Below are positions 20,752 through 30,585 of a stretch of DNA of 64,000 bases, piece after piece. Below the pieces are notes generated by a model. The model ran no database searches, was not told where the DNA came from, and saw only the letters and a list, made by a program, of their open reading frames with translations. The position numbers and the translations under genes are program-made. Position 1 is the first letter of the stretch. The number at the start of each line of letters is the position of its first letter. Source of the stretch: Jackrogersella multiformis (Eukaryota > Ascomycota > Sordariomycetes > Xylariales > Hypoxylaceae); NCBI GenBank assembly GCA_902806575.1, contig CADCXD010000018.1, positions 62,001 through 126,000 of the forward strand, given 5' to 3'.

Positions 20752-21746
20752 CCTGTACGGCCTAAAACATGATGACAAGAAGTAAAGTATAGCTACCTAG
20801 GTAGCGAGCCTTCAAATTTAATATATGTCGGAAGTCATGGGTTAACATGTTGAACTTAGTCACTGATGAAGAGGATGTGATGAAATCCAAGCTTATTATA
20901 ACAATAAATCCAGGACTCGTATGTAGTATATCAACCTTAACTATATATATTATTTCTTTAATAGCTTCGCAAATTCATATCATCTCGCAGATGTATACGG
21001 CTACACTTTCAGGGACAACAGCAGCAATGCTTCAATATTGGAATATATTTTGGCAAGTCATATTTGAATTCACATCATCTATTAATACAGCTATATTGCC
21101 GTAATAGTGTATAATAAACAGCACGATATGATTGATTTTTTACACCAAGTAGCTCAGAATGAACATGATACCTGGGTACCTACCTAGGTATTTATACAAA
21201 TTTGAATAATAGGAAATTAATTAATATCTCTCTCTCTCTTCCTTTTACGTAGCTATTTTTGCCTCTTATCAAATTTTCGAGTAGAGTATGTGTGGATTAG
21301 ATAGATGTCTGCAAGTATAGTCACAGCCTGTTATTAAAAAAAGCATTTTACGATAATAAATAATTCAACAGTTATTTGCAGCTGCTGATTCTTCCGTAAC
21401 ATGGATCTAAGTCTCTTGCTGTTAACAACATTTACATTGTCAACTTGTCGTCGACTCCCACATTTTCGAGTCACATGGCGTGGTGGGCTCTCCCCTAAAC
21501 GAGTCGTTACCTACCTACCTAGAGGTACTCACCCACACACACAAAAGTTTCTCCTGCAAAGTGTGCAATATTTAAGAGGTACCTTGGTAACTACCTACCT
21601 CCCGGTACTCACACATTCTTTTCGACATTTCTTTTTTTCAATCGAGATTCTGCAGTTCACTCCTCTAATCCTTCAATCTACATATAAATACCTGTCAAGA
21701 GAGCAAACCCACCTAACCTAGGCACGTAATTAAACCACCAGTCATC
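20752..21746. other. Intergenic, AT-rich, no gene seen
   Basis: A hydrophobic plus-strand open frame at 20847-21104 has no domain and AT-driven composition. Palindromic motifs occur at 20790-20800, 21172-21190 and 21508-21520, with short CT and CA runs at 21226-21240 and 21533-21545. Confidence 0.5.
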
Positions 21747-22647
21747 ATGTCTTTTCACCTCGATTCCGAAAACGGGAACCACCAATTTCCTACCGTCCCT
21801 CTGTCTGATGGACCATATTCGAGCTCCGCTCCAGCTAGAGTTATCATTCTGATGGGAAGTAACCATCGAGGCCTTGCAGACCGCCTTGCGCCTCTTCTCC
21901 GAGGCGATGTGGGTGGTCCTGTTTACGGACGTGGCGTATCCGCAAACACGCGCCCTGTTACATTCACGGGGATTCGAGTTCAAGGAAGAGGAGTTGCACG
22001 TATTTATGGGAGAGCTCGGCGCTCTCGAAGAGTTCATCGTTCTGAATCAAGAGGTGACGACGGGCAAGAAGGACGATCGGCTTTGGTGACCTACTTCTTA
22101 CCGCCAGCTGGTCCTACCACACAAGGTAAGAATACATACACATGACCCTGGAAGCTACTGTAACGACTTTCCTATTCTTCCAGATAGCTATCCACACGAT
22201 AACTTCACGAGCCCAGGCTGATCTGATAATTATAGAGCCTGGCCAGGACATTACTGCACTGGTGAACCAGACAGCTGGTCTTCAGCTTAACGATATGTCT
22301 CGACCCCAGCAGCCGGGCCAGCTGGAGAACAGCGGCTTCCAGGATTCACAGACTTATCCCCAGCAAGGCACCACTGCCATGGAAATTTGTCCACCTGAGC
22401 AATCGGTAAGAAATATCATCCGATATTAGATATCTACTTGCCGCTTGATAAGTAACTAACAATAACTTTATAGGAGCGCGAGGAACGAATCCGCCGCCAC
22501 CAGCAAGAAGAGCAAGCGCGAGCTATGAGCTTTGTCTCATCCAACGACGATGAGTTCCTCGCCAATATCCATTCACTTCAACAAGACCTACGACGACGAT
22601 CTGGGCGGCGACGCCAGCAGCGACGACCAGAACGCGGAAGCCAGTAA
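21747..22647 (+). CDS. Unresolved gene, unknown function, probable internal frame break
   Basis: The last two exons are clear: 22184-22405 and 22474-22647, joined by GTAAGA...TATAG, give a Gln/Glu/Arg-rich end (EREERIRRHQQEEQARAMSF ... RPERGSQ). The exon before them ends at 22125 (GTAAGA donor, TTCCAG acceptor) and must use the frame reading ALQTALRLFSEAMWVVLFTD ... EEFIVLNQE. That frame contains a TGA at 22087-22089, avoidable only by a weak 54-bp intron from GTGACG to CGCCAG. The obvious start, MSFHLDSENGNHQFPTVPLS at 21747, lies in a different frame and no intron with normal borders links the two. I therefore cannot give a trusted protein. It may be a young pseudogene, or a gene with an exon I have missed. 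No domain is recognised. Confidence 0.35.
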
Positions 22648-23216
22648 GCTTGAAGGATGTGATCGATGTGCATTCCCCTCGGGGTTCTTTTGCAGGCGAT
22701 TGTTTATTCGGTAGGCAATCATTCGCACCAGGATGGAGAGAACGACAAAGGGTACCGAATGATGCTGACAAGAAAATGGATTTCGTGGATCAATAGGGCA
22801 TTAGATTGCCTGCCTACCTATTCATGTAGCTAGCCATTCAATTTGGCGTGAATTCATGAAGAACGTGTACTTCTATGCAAAATAGTCTCCTAGTCTATTG
22901 TAGTTAACTACTAGGGCAATGTGGTTTTGATAGCTGCGCTACTTCACCTGTAGTTTATACTCTAATAAGTCACAACATCCCCTGGCTGCTTAGGTTCGTT
23001 CGCTAACCTGGTATAAATGATGGCATTATTGAACTTTGAGGATAGGTGTAAAACATATACCCCGAGCAGATGGTCTAACTATGCTGGACTTGCCCTTTGA
23101 TTTACTATATATTTCGTTGCCACCTCGCTTTTCGATCTTATTATTTTTCTTCCTATTGTTATAAATTACTTAACACCTTAAACTACCTCCTTAGGTCACA
23201 TATATCATTCTTCATC
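22648..23216. other. Intergenic, no gene seen
   Basis: This is the promoter side of the small secreted protein. Nothing specific is recognised; a pyrimidine-rich stretch lies directly upstream of the start codon. Confidence 0.5.
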
Positions 23217-23813
23217 ATGATCTTCCGGCTTGCGAATCTCTACCTAGCGGCGGGGCTATACGTCTCCCAGGCGATAGCCCAACCATGCCAGGGTATTGTG
23301 GTTGACGAATTCGAGCTGATCGGCATGAAAGAGAATAATCTGGGCCTGGGAGCAGGTGGTAAGGATACCATTATTCCCAAAGAATAGGGACATAGTCGAC
23401 TCTAACTATGTTAAATAGACAACGGCACTATGATATCCATGACTGTCGGAGTTGGTTCAGTCGCGTTTGTCCCCGGGGCGAACTCTTACTTCTACGAGGA
23501 TTTGCCGTGTGTCGACGGAGAAGCAAACCGACTGGACATGATTTCCTTCGGAATAAGTGGACCAAAGGACGGTTATGTCAAGCTCGAGATGCTGACGAAG
23601 GAGAACTGCTCGTCGTCGACGTCCAAGAGCACGTGGGTTTACGACAGTGTCGTATACAGTGGATACCAGAGGAGGTCGATACCTCTGGGCCGGTTCACGA
23701 ACAAAGGTGCCAACTTGAAGGCCATTACCGGGTTCAAGTGGTCGAGATTTGAGACCCATCGCCCAAAGGTATCTAAGTGGGGACTTTCAGAGATAGAGTT
23801 GGTTTGCCATTAA
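23217..23813 (+). CDS. Small secreted protein, effector-like, 2 exons
   Basis: Exons 23217-23358 and 23419-23813 join in frame to 178 residues (GTAAGG donor, CTAAC branch, AATAG acceptor). The start MIFRLANLYLAAGLYVSQAIAQ is a clear signal peptide with likely cleavage near AIAQ-PC. The mature part has four cysteines (about residues 23, 74, 104 and 177), enough for two disulfides, and is rich in beta-type sequence (MISMTVGVGSVAFVPGANSYFYEDLPC). There is no known enzyme motif. The frame is open further upstream, but the Met at 23217 is chosen because it gives the signal peptide. Small size, secretion and lack of a family make it effector-like in a host-associated fungus, or a wall or apoplast protein otherwise; this is inference. 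Confidence 0.75.
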
Positions 23814-24746
23814 GCTTGAAGCCCTGCAAATGTCCATTTAGTTAGGTAACGAGAACGATTCCCGAGTGACGTAGGGGTTCGGAGAGGGCAATATAGGTAC
23901 TGTCTGAATGTTTTATGAAGATACATAACTGTGGGGATTTACACATTCCTGCTAAGATGGGTTGGAATGCACCTGGAACAGCTGAAAGCAATCCATTAAC
24001 CACTTGGTTGTTTTGGCTGAAATCATCATTAGGTATCGTCATATGATTTGTCTGTATTTGAATTCAGGTATCGATCTTCTGAAGGATGCAACCAAAGGAT
24101 GTGATAACCTTGAGTCGTAACTTGCTCTAGATGCCACTAATGTGAAGTTATCTTTTGATAGGGTTTTGATATAATATTTTAATTGATTCTTTGAACAACA
24201 ATAGTTTCATATGCATGTTAGTATCTGTTCTCCGTATTAAAGTGATGTGTTCTAAGACAAGTTCTAAGGCATGTAGAAATTCACAGACACATTTACTTAC
24301 GTACTCGTTATCGATAACCCATCCCACTATTTAAGCCCCTGTAATAAGTTAAAGCCGTCTGAATTCTGCCGTCTAATCCTAGCTAGTCATTAACCCCAAT
24401 TCCACACCGCCCACGACGCCAGGAACGACGCCCCAACCCCACTTTCCCGGTTAGGACATAGCTTATCAGGCCGAAATTTCGAGAACAGACACTGGAAGTG
24501 CGATCCACTACATTCCAACCTTGGACCCTACCCACTTACATATTTCAGTATTTAGTTCTCAACTCCGAGTATACTTCTATACTTCTATACTTCTATACTT
24601 CTATACTTCTTGCCTACCAACCTATCAACTTCGCAATCCTGTCTTCAGCCCATTCTTAAGAACTAAGAAAAGGCGTCAAGCTCAGGAACCAAGCGCCCGA
24701 GTGATTGACTGACCGACTCATTCACGATCGATCTACCTAACAAGCC
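23814..24746. other. Intergenic: promoter region of sgt2
   Basis: No gene is supported. An 8-bp tandem repeat lies at 24569-24610 in what is probably the promoter or 5' leader of the next gene. Confidence 0.6.
24569..24610. repeat. 8-bp tandem repeat (TATACTTC)n, about 5 copies
   Basis: Five perfect or near-perfect copies of an 8-base unit lie 140-180 bp before the start codon of sgt2. Confidence 0.95.
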
Positions 24747-25919
24747 ATGGTACGTACGAGAATCTTCCCCTCTCCCTCTTTCACGACCCTCTAGCCTTAT
24801 ACTAACACCTCTTCCCCCAAACAGGCGACGACAACGAAACAGCGCCTTGCGCTCGCCGTCTGCGACTTCCTCTCCACCTCGCTCACTGACGGCACGCTCT
24901 CGGCCGAGGAGAAGGACAGCATCGACGTAGCCATCAACTGCATCGGGGAGTCCTTCAAGGTCGACCCCAGCGACTCTGCCGCCGTCTCCGCCGCCACCGG
25001 CACCCAGAACCTCCTCCAGATCTACGGCGTGTATGAAAAACTCAAGTCCACCACCACCTCTGCACCTAAACCCGCCGAAGCCGCCCCCACCCCCGCCGCC
25101 GCCGACAAGATCCCGACCGACGCCGAAAAGGCCCAAGCCGAGGACCTAAAGTCGCAAGGCAACCGCGCGATGGCGTCGAAGGACTACCCGACGGCCATCG
25201 ACATGTACACACAGGCGCTAGCCCTGTACCCAGGCAACGCGATCTACCTGTCGAACCGCGCGGCAGCGTACAGTGCGGCGCGGGACCACGCCAGCGCGCG
25301 CGGCGACGCCGAGGCCGCCGTGAGCCTGGACCCCAAGTACACGAAGGCGTGGTCGCGGCTGGGGCTGGCGCGCTTCGCCCTCGGTGACGCCAAGGGCTCC
25401 ATGGATGCGTACCGACAGGGCATCGAGCACGAAGGCAGCGGCGGCAGCGACGCCATGAAGAAGGGGTACGAGACGGCGCGTCGGCGCGTCGAGGAGCTCG
25501 AGGCCGACGCCGCCTCCTCCGTGCCTGACCTAGCGGCCTCCGCCGCTCGCGGCGCAGGCGGCGCCCCAGATCTAGGAAGCCTGGCCAGTCTATTCGGCGG
25601 GGCCGGCGCGGGCGGGAACCGAGAAGGCGGCGGCATGCCGGACCTGAGCAGCATCATGAGCAACCCGATGTTCGCGAGCATGGCGCAGAACCTGATGTCG
25701 AACCCGGACATGATGCAGAACCTGATGAGCAACCCGCGCCTGCGCGAGATGGCCGACCGCTTCTCCGGCGGCGGCGGTATGCCCGACCTGGGCTCCCTCA
25801 TGAGCGACCCCAACATCGCCGACATGGCTAGGAATATGATGGGCGGTGGCGGCGGCGGCGCTGGTGCCGGTGCTGGTGCTGGTGCGAATCCCGGAGCTGG
25901 GCGTGGCGCTGGACAATGA
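24747..25919 (+). CDS. sgt2: Small glutamine-rich TPR co-chaperone Sgt2/SGTA, 2 exons
   Basis: The first exon is only the ATG (24747-24749, GTACGT donor); exon 2 runs 24825-25919 after CTAAC and ACAG. The joined protein has 365 residues. The N-terminal homodimerisation domain begins MATTTKQRLALAVCDFLST and includes DSIDVAINCIGESF, the part that binds Get4/Get5. Three TPR repeats lie at about 103-215 (AEDLKSQGNRAMASKDYPTA, NAIYLSNRAAAYSAARDHAS, TKAWSRLGLARFALGDAKGS) and form the clamp for Hsp70/Hsp90 C-termini. The C-terminal Met/Asn/Pro-rich region (repeated MSNP and LMSDPN) and a Gly/Ala tail bind hydrophobic tail anchors. Sgt2 hands tail-anchored proteins to the GET pathway for ER insertion. 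Family length is normal. Codon use is strongly GC-rich, as expected for a highly expressed gene. The gene is convergent with the ABC transporter. Confidence 0.95.
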
Positions 25920-26784
25920 TCTTTTGTTCGGTTTGATGCCGTGAATGAACGTTAGGGACGAGGACCTAGCGGATCAGGAAGAGTGACAAAGAGAGGGCAG
26001 GGTTATTCCGTCCAAAATGGTTATCGGATGGGCGATACTGGCGAGCATAGCCTTGACTAAGCCTTTCTACATTTTGTCTGCGTTTATCTCGTCAACAAAT
26101 GAACGGCTTGGTGTTAACCTAGATCGACATGCATACTTCACGAGGTACGAGGACCACGGTAATGATAGGAAAATTATAAGGATTTGCTACTCGTGATCCA
26201 TCGTGTCTACTAATGTACATGATGACCCTGTGTAATGGTGATAATAAGACAAATTGATTAATTGGTAATGTCGGGCCAGGCAATGGCTGAGAAGAAAAAA
26301 TAAGAAAAAAGGGGGGAAAATCAATGCTCATCTAATTTTTCCGCCATACACCTCGACTCCATTCCTGCCGTAGTGTTCCTTCGTTTTTTTCTAAACAGCA
26401 TGCCTCAGACAGATATCTTTTGAGTGCACAACTTTTGGTCCCGAATGCTAATGGCCTAACAAGAATCGAAAAGAAAAAACTTCAACGATCGCACTTTTTT
26501 TGCCACCCGTTTTCCTCCCCATCACTCCTGGTCCCACAGCCGGCCGATAAACATCGTTATTTAAAATCGTAGCTGAATAATGCGTCGTTTGGAACATCCA
26601 TTATTGACACTTTTTGTAATAACTCCAACGTGAAAAACATTTTTCCGTGTAAGTCATAATAATGCGTAGGAGAATCGAAACCTAGTATTTGCTCGAGCAA
26701 ATGCATGCGCCCGTGTAGACGATAAGAAATGAAGGCAAGATAAAAACGATGTACCACTGGAAAGCGCCGGTTTAAAATGCGAGG
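25920..26784. other. Intergenic between convergent genes
   Basis: This stretch contains the 3' ends of sgt2 and of the ABC transporter. Open frames on the minus strand (26119-26331, 26557-26757) look random. Nothing else is seen. Confidence 0.6.
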
Positions 26785-29700
26785 TTACCTTGCATGAGAC
26801 GTAGAGCCACCGCGTTTCTGTGAGGCTCCTGTGCCGTCCGTCTGGTTTAATTTGGGGCCGGAAGGGTTGCGTCTTCGGCCTCTCCCCCCTCGATAACGAC
26901 CTCGATATCTACCACGAAAGCCACCTCTGGCTTTCACAGACTCTTGCGGGTGTTTGGTTTCAGGTGATGACGGCCTCGAATCACTCCGGTCCTGTGGTGA
27001 CTTGGTGCCTTCTCCCTTGGAAGAGGTTGCTGCAGGCGGGGTAGGTACAGGTTGGCTAACAGACCGAGCCGGACTGCCTTGGAAAGAAAGCGCCGGTGGC
27101 TCAGGACAAGAAATAGACTGAAGAGTGTTACGACGAGGTTTAGGATCCGGCGCCTCCTCAAAAACAGTTGGTTGGATAATCGAATCCGGGGGTATGGCAG
27201 GTGAAACGGCATCATCATGTTTGCTCGAAGGACTTGCTTCGTAGGCTCTTATAGCGGTAGATACAGAAGTGGACTCTATATCTCGTGCTGGTGTACCAGG
27301 AGAACTGGCCTCTTCTTCGACATCTTCAGCCCAGCTGTTTCGTATAGGGGACGTAGGTATTAGTTTTGGCGCGGCTGCGGAACGAGGTGTGAACTCCGGA
27401 GCGCCAGGATTCAACTTTGAACCCTGTTAGTCAGAGATTAGTATCAGTCAAAAAATCATGCATGATCTTTCGACGGATCTACCTCTTTCTTATGCCCATT
27501 CGGGGTATTCACAGCCTGCCCATTGACCTTGCCTGTCACAATAGAACTTGCGACTGTTGGTGTGGTATGCGGAACTTGGATACCATTGGAGGGTTTGGTT
27601 CCATTCGTTTGTTCGTCGGCTGATCCATCTATTTGCGTAGAAACTGAAGGTACCGTGCCGATGGCTTCTCCATTCGACTTCTCTTCCTTCGACTCTTTGG
27701 GCTTGACGAAGATCTGCTTTGACCAAAGCTCGGCATATTTGCCGTTCTTAGCAATCAAGTCCTCATGATTACCTTGCTCTGCGATCTCTCCGTTCGCAAC
27801 GACGAAGATAGTATCGGCATTCATAACCGTCGAAAGTCGATGTCTGCATACGATTTAGTATAATCAGGTCATAATAATATGACGATTAGCTACACTTACG
27901 CGACGATAAAGGTAGTACGACCTTGACAAAGGGCGTGGAGACCTTCCTGGATTTTCTGCTCTGTGTCAGTGTCAACAGAACTAGTTGCTTCATCAAGCAG
28001 CACAATCTCCGGCTGCTTGAGGATAGCTCGTGCAATAGCAATGCGCTGAAGTTCACCGCCAGATAGTTTTCTGGAGCTTGTTAATCACCAAGGCCAATAT
28101 CTTCCAACTGGATCATCACTTACACGCCACGCTCGCCAACTCGAGTTGTATAACCTTCGGTGAAACCCATGATGTGCTCGTGAATCGCCGCTGCTTTACA
28201 CGCACTGTAAACCTCCTCATCCGAGGCAGTGAGTCGCGCGTATCTAATGTTGTTCATCACAGTATCATCAAAAAGAATAGGCGATTGTGGGACAATGCCA
28301 ATAGACTGTCGTAAACTGTAGAAGGGGTAATATGTAATATTAGTAAAGAGGCAATTCACGACAAGGGGATAATGTACCATAGTTCCCTGCGAACAAGTAA
28401 CAAGGAGGGGGTAGTAATAAGGGGGGCATTTAAAGATCAGACGTACCTAGAGATTGTGACGTCTCGGATATCCTGGCCATCAATCAAGATGGAACCTCCA
28501 GTAACATCATAAAAGCGATCAAGGAGTTTTAGGATTGTCGACTTTCCAGCGCCGGTCGCGCCAACGAACGCGACAGTGGTACCGGATGGAACAGACACTT
28601 TCACACCCTTCAAGATGTCCTTCTTCTTGTCGTAGCTAAAACTGACGTTCCGAAATTCGACCTTACCACCCTTGAGCTTCAATGGCCGAGCATCAGGCTT
28701 CTCGACTACAGTAGGCTTCGTTGTCATCACGTCAAGAAGCCGTTCGGCATGCACCAGATCCTGGCTGATGTTCTTTCCGAGTTGAGAGAAGAATCGAAGA
28801 GGCGATGTGAGCTGGGCCCAGTATGTCAAGAGCATAACAAAATCTCCAGCAGTGGCCTGGCCATGCGTGATCTGGTACACAGCTAAGAAAGCACCAGCGA
28901 GCAAGCCTGCGAGGAGAATCAGATATTGAAAAGCATGGCCGATGAAATAACTCGAGTATAGTTCCTTCGCTGCTGAAACGTGCGAGTTGACTGCCACGCC
29001 GTATCGTCTCTCTTCGTACGGAACTTGGTTGAAAGCACTGACGGTCTGCCAGCCCTGGATGCCGGCCTGTCGAATATAATGCTCCTCGAAATATCTTAAA
29101 AATATCATATTAGCACTTAGCCAGGTATATTGTAAGTTTCAAAGAAGCCCACAAGTTTAGAGAGCCATAGTTGAAGTTTTGTAATGGCAAATCAAAAGTT
29201 ACTTACGTCCTCACCATCTTCTTTCGCTTCTCTTTAAAGCTCCCGATGATATGAGTAGCAGTCTGGATGAATGCTGCGCCAGTTGCGATGGTAATGAAAC
29301 CTTCGTACGGCCCAAATTTGGTAGACAGGTATGTGAATGCAATGACCAGGTCAATCAGCATTGGCAACGCCTGAAAGCATATCGAATCGAGCATGTTAGA
29401 AATAGAAGTGCCGTTCGAGATGGCAACAATGAGATCTGAAGAGCTCTTCGAGTCATGAAACTCGGAGGAGAGGTTCATAATATGGGAGTAGGCTGCGGCT
29501 GTAAGAGCCTCTTCAGAGTAATACTCTATTGGCAACCACAGCATCTGCCTCAAAAGGTTGATACCAGCTTCAGAAGCTAGAAGTCGGAGACCAGCAAAAA
29601 TGGCAACCTGGATCCATGGATTACTTCCGGAAACGCCACTCAACGAATCCATAACAGCGCCATATTGGCGAGGAATCAGGAAGTTAAGTACGTTTCCAGC

Positions 29701-30585
29701 TAACAGGCAGAGGCCCACAAGAGCAGCATATATTTGTAAGCGACGGTTCTTGACAGGCCAGATATATGGAAAGAATATCAAGAATCCCTTGGCATATGCG
29801 ATCCAGCTACCCTCATTCTTCAGTCGCTTCTCTATTTTCTCTCGAGAAATACGTTGCTGGCGTTCCCATGGCGATTCGACGTCCCTAGGGGAGTTGGCCG
29901 TCTCCGTGTTGGTTGCTTCTGTATTTGTGCCATCCGAATTAGTGCCATAGCCACTGTCTGCTGATGTGTCAGCACCATTTAACCGCTGAGTTGGTTTTGG
30001 GATTAGTGGCGCCCGTTCTTCGTCCTCGTCTATATCGATTCCACTTTCCCGCCAAAGGAAGTATGCTAAGAGGGCGCTCAAAGCAAGAATGCAGCGGAAA
30101 ATGACGATGGAGGCGGCAAGTTGGAGGAACAGCGATGCCTTGTCGAAAGCGATCGGGGTCGTGACTATCGGGTCGCAGGCGGTGATGAATAGGAGCGTAG
30201 CATTCACAGGTTCCAAGGCAAGGACAATGATCCACGATCCGTAGAAGGGATACCAGACAGTGCCGGAATCATTTCCAAGGCTATTCTGCTCGATGCCGAA
30301 GATTAAGATGCAGGAAAGCAGGCCGATGATGGTGTCCTGGGATGGCCATCGTCCCCATGTGACGATCTCGATCACCTTGAGGACGACCTCGGCCACGAAG
30401 GTGCCTATGAAGCAAAGGAGGATGTAGTATATAGCCCTCCGTCGTGCATGTGTGGATTTAGCCGAGTCGGAAGTTTGCAGGGTGCAAATCGCAACGGCAG
30501 AGGTGACGGCGAAGTATATAAACACTACAAGAGGGTAAACATAATGCAGCGTGGCCTGCAACCTCTGCAAATCCCCTTCCGCCAT
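26785..30585 (-). CDS. HMT1-like ABC half-transporter (ABCB type) with PAM2/RG-rich C-terminal tail, 6 exons
   Basis: Exons 30585-29207, 29094-28447, 28315-28124, 28070-27900, 27843-27483 and 27423-26785 join to 1129 residues, all junctions in frame. The N-terminus has about five membrane spans (TMD0, residues 15-190), an acidic Ser/Thr linker, a six-span ABC domain (about 265-570) and a nucleotide-binding domain: Walker A GATGAGKST 638-646, signature LSGGE 742-746, Walker B IVLLDEAT 762-769, H-loop His798. This TMD0-TMD-NBD order is that of HMT1, which moves phytochelatin, glutathione conjugates or heavy metals into the vacuole. The tail is unusual: exon 6 begins GSKLNPGAPEFTPR (918-931), a perfect match to the PAM2 consensus that binds the MLLE domain of poly(A)-binding protein, then 150 disordered residues and an RG-rich run at 1082-1102. 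The last intron (GTAGAT donor, CTAACAG end) is the only support for the join, but its phase and lack of a separate start favour it. Confidence 0.88.
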
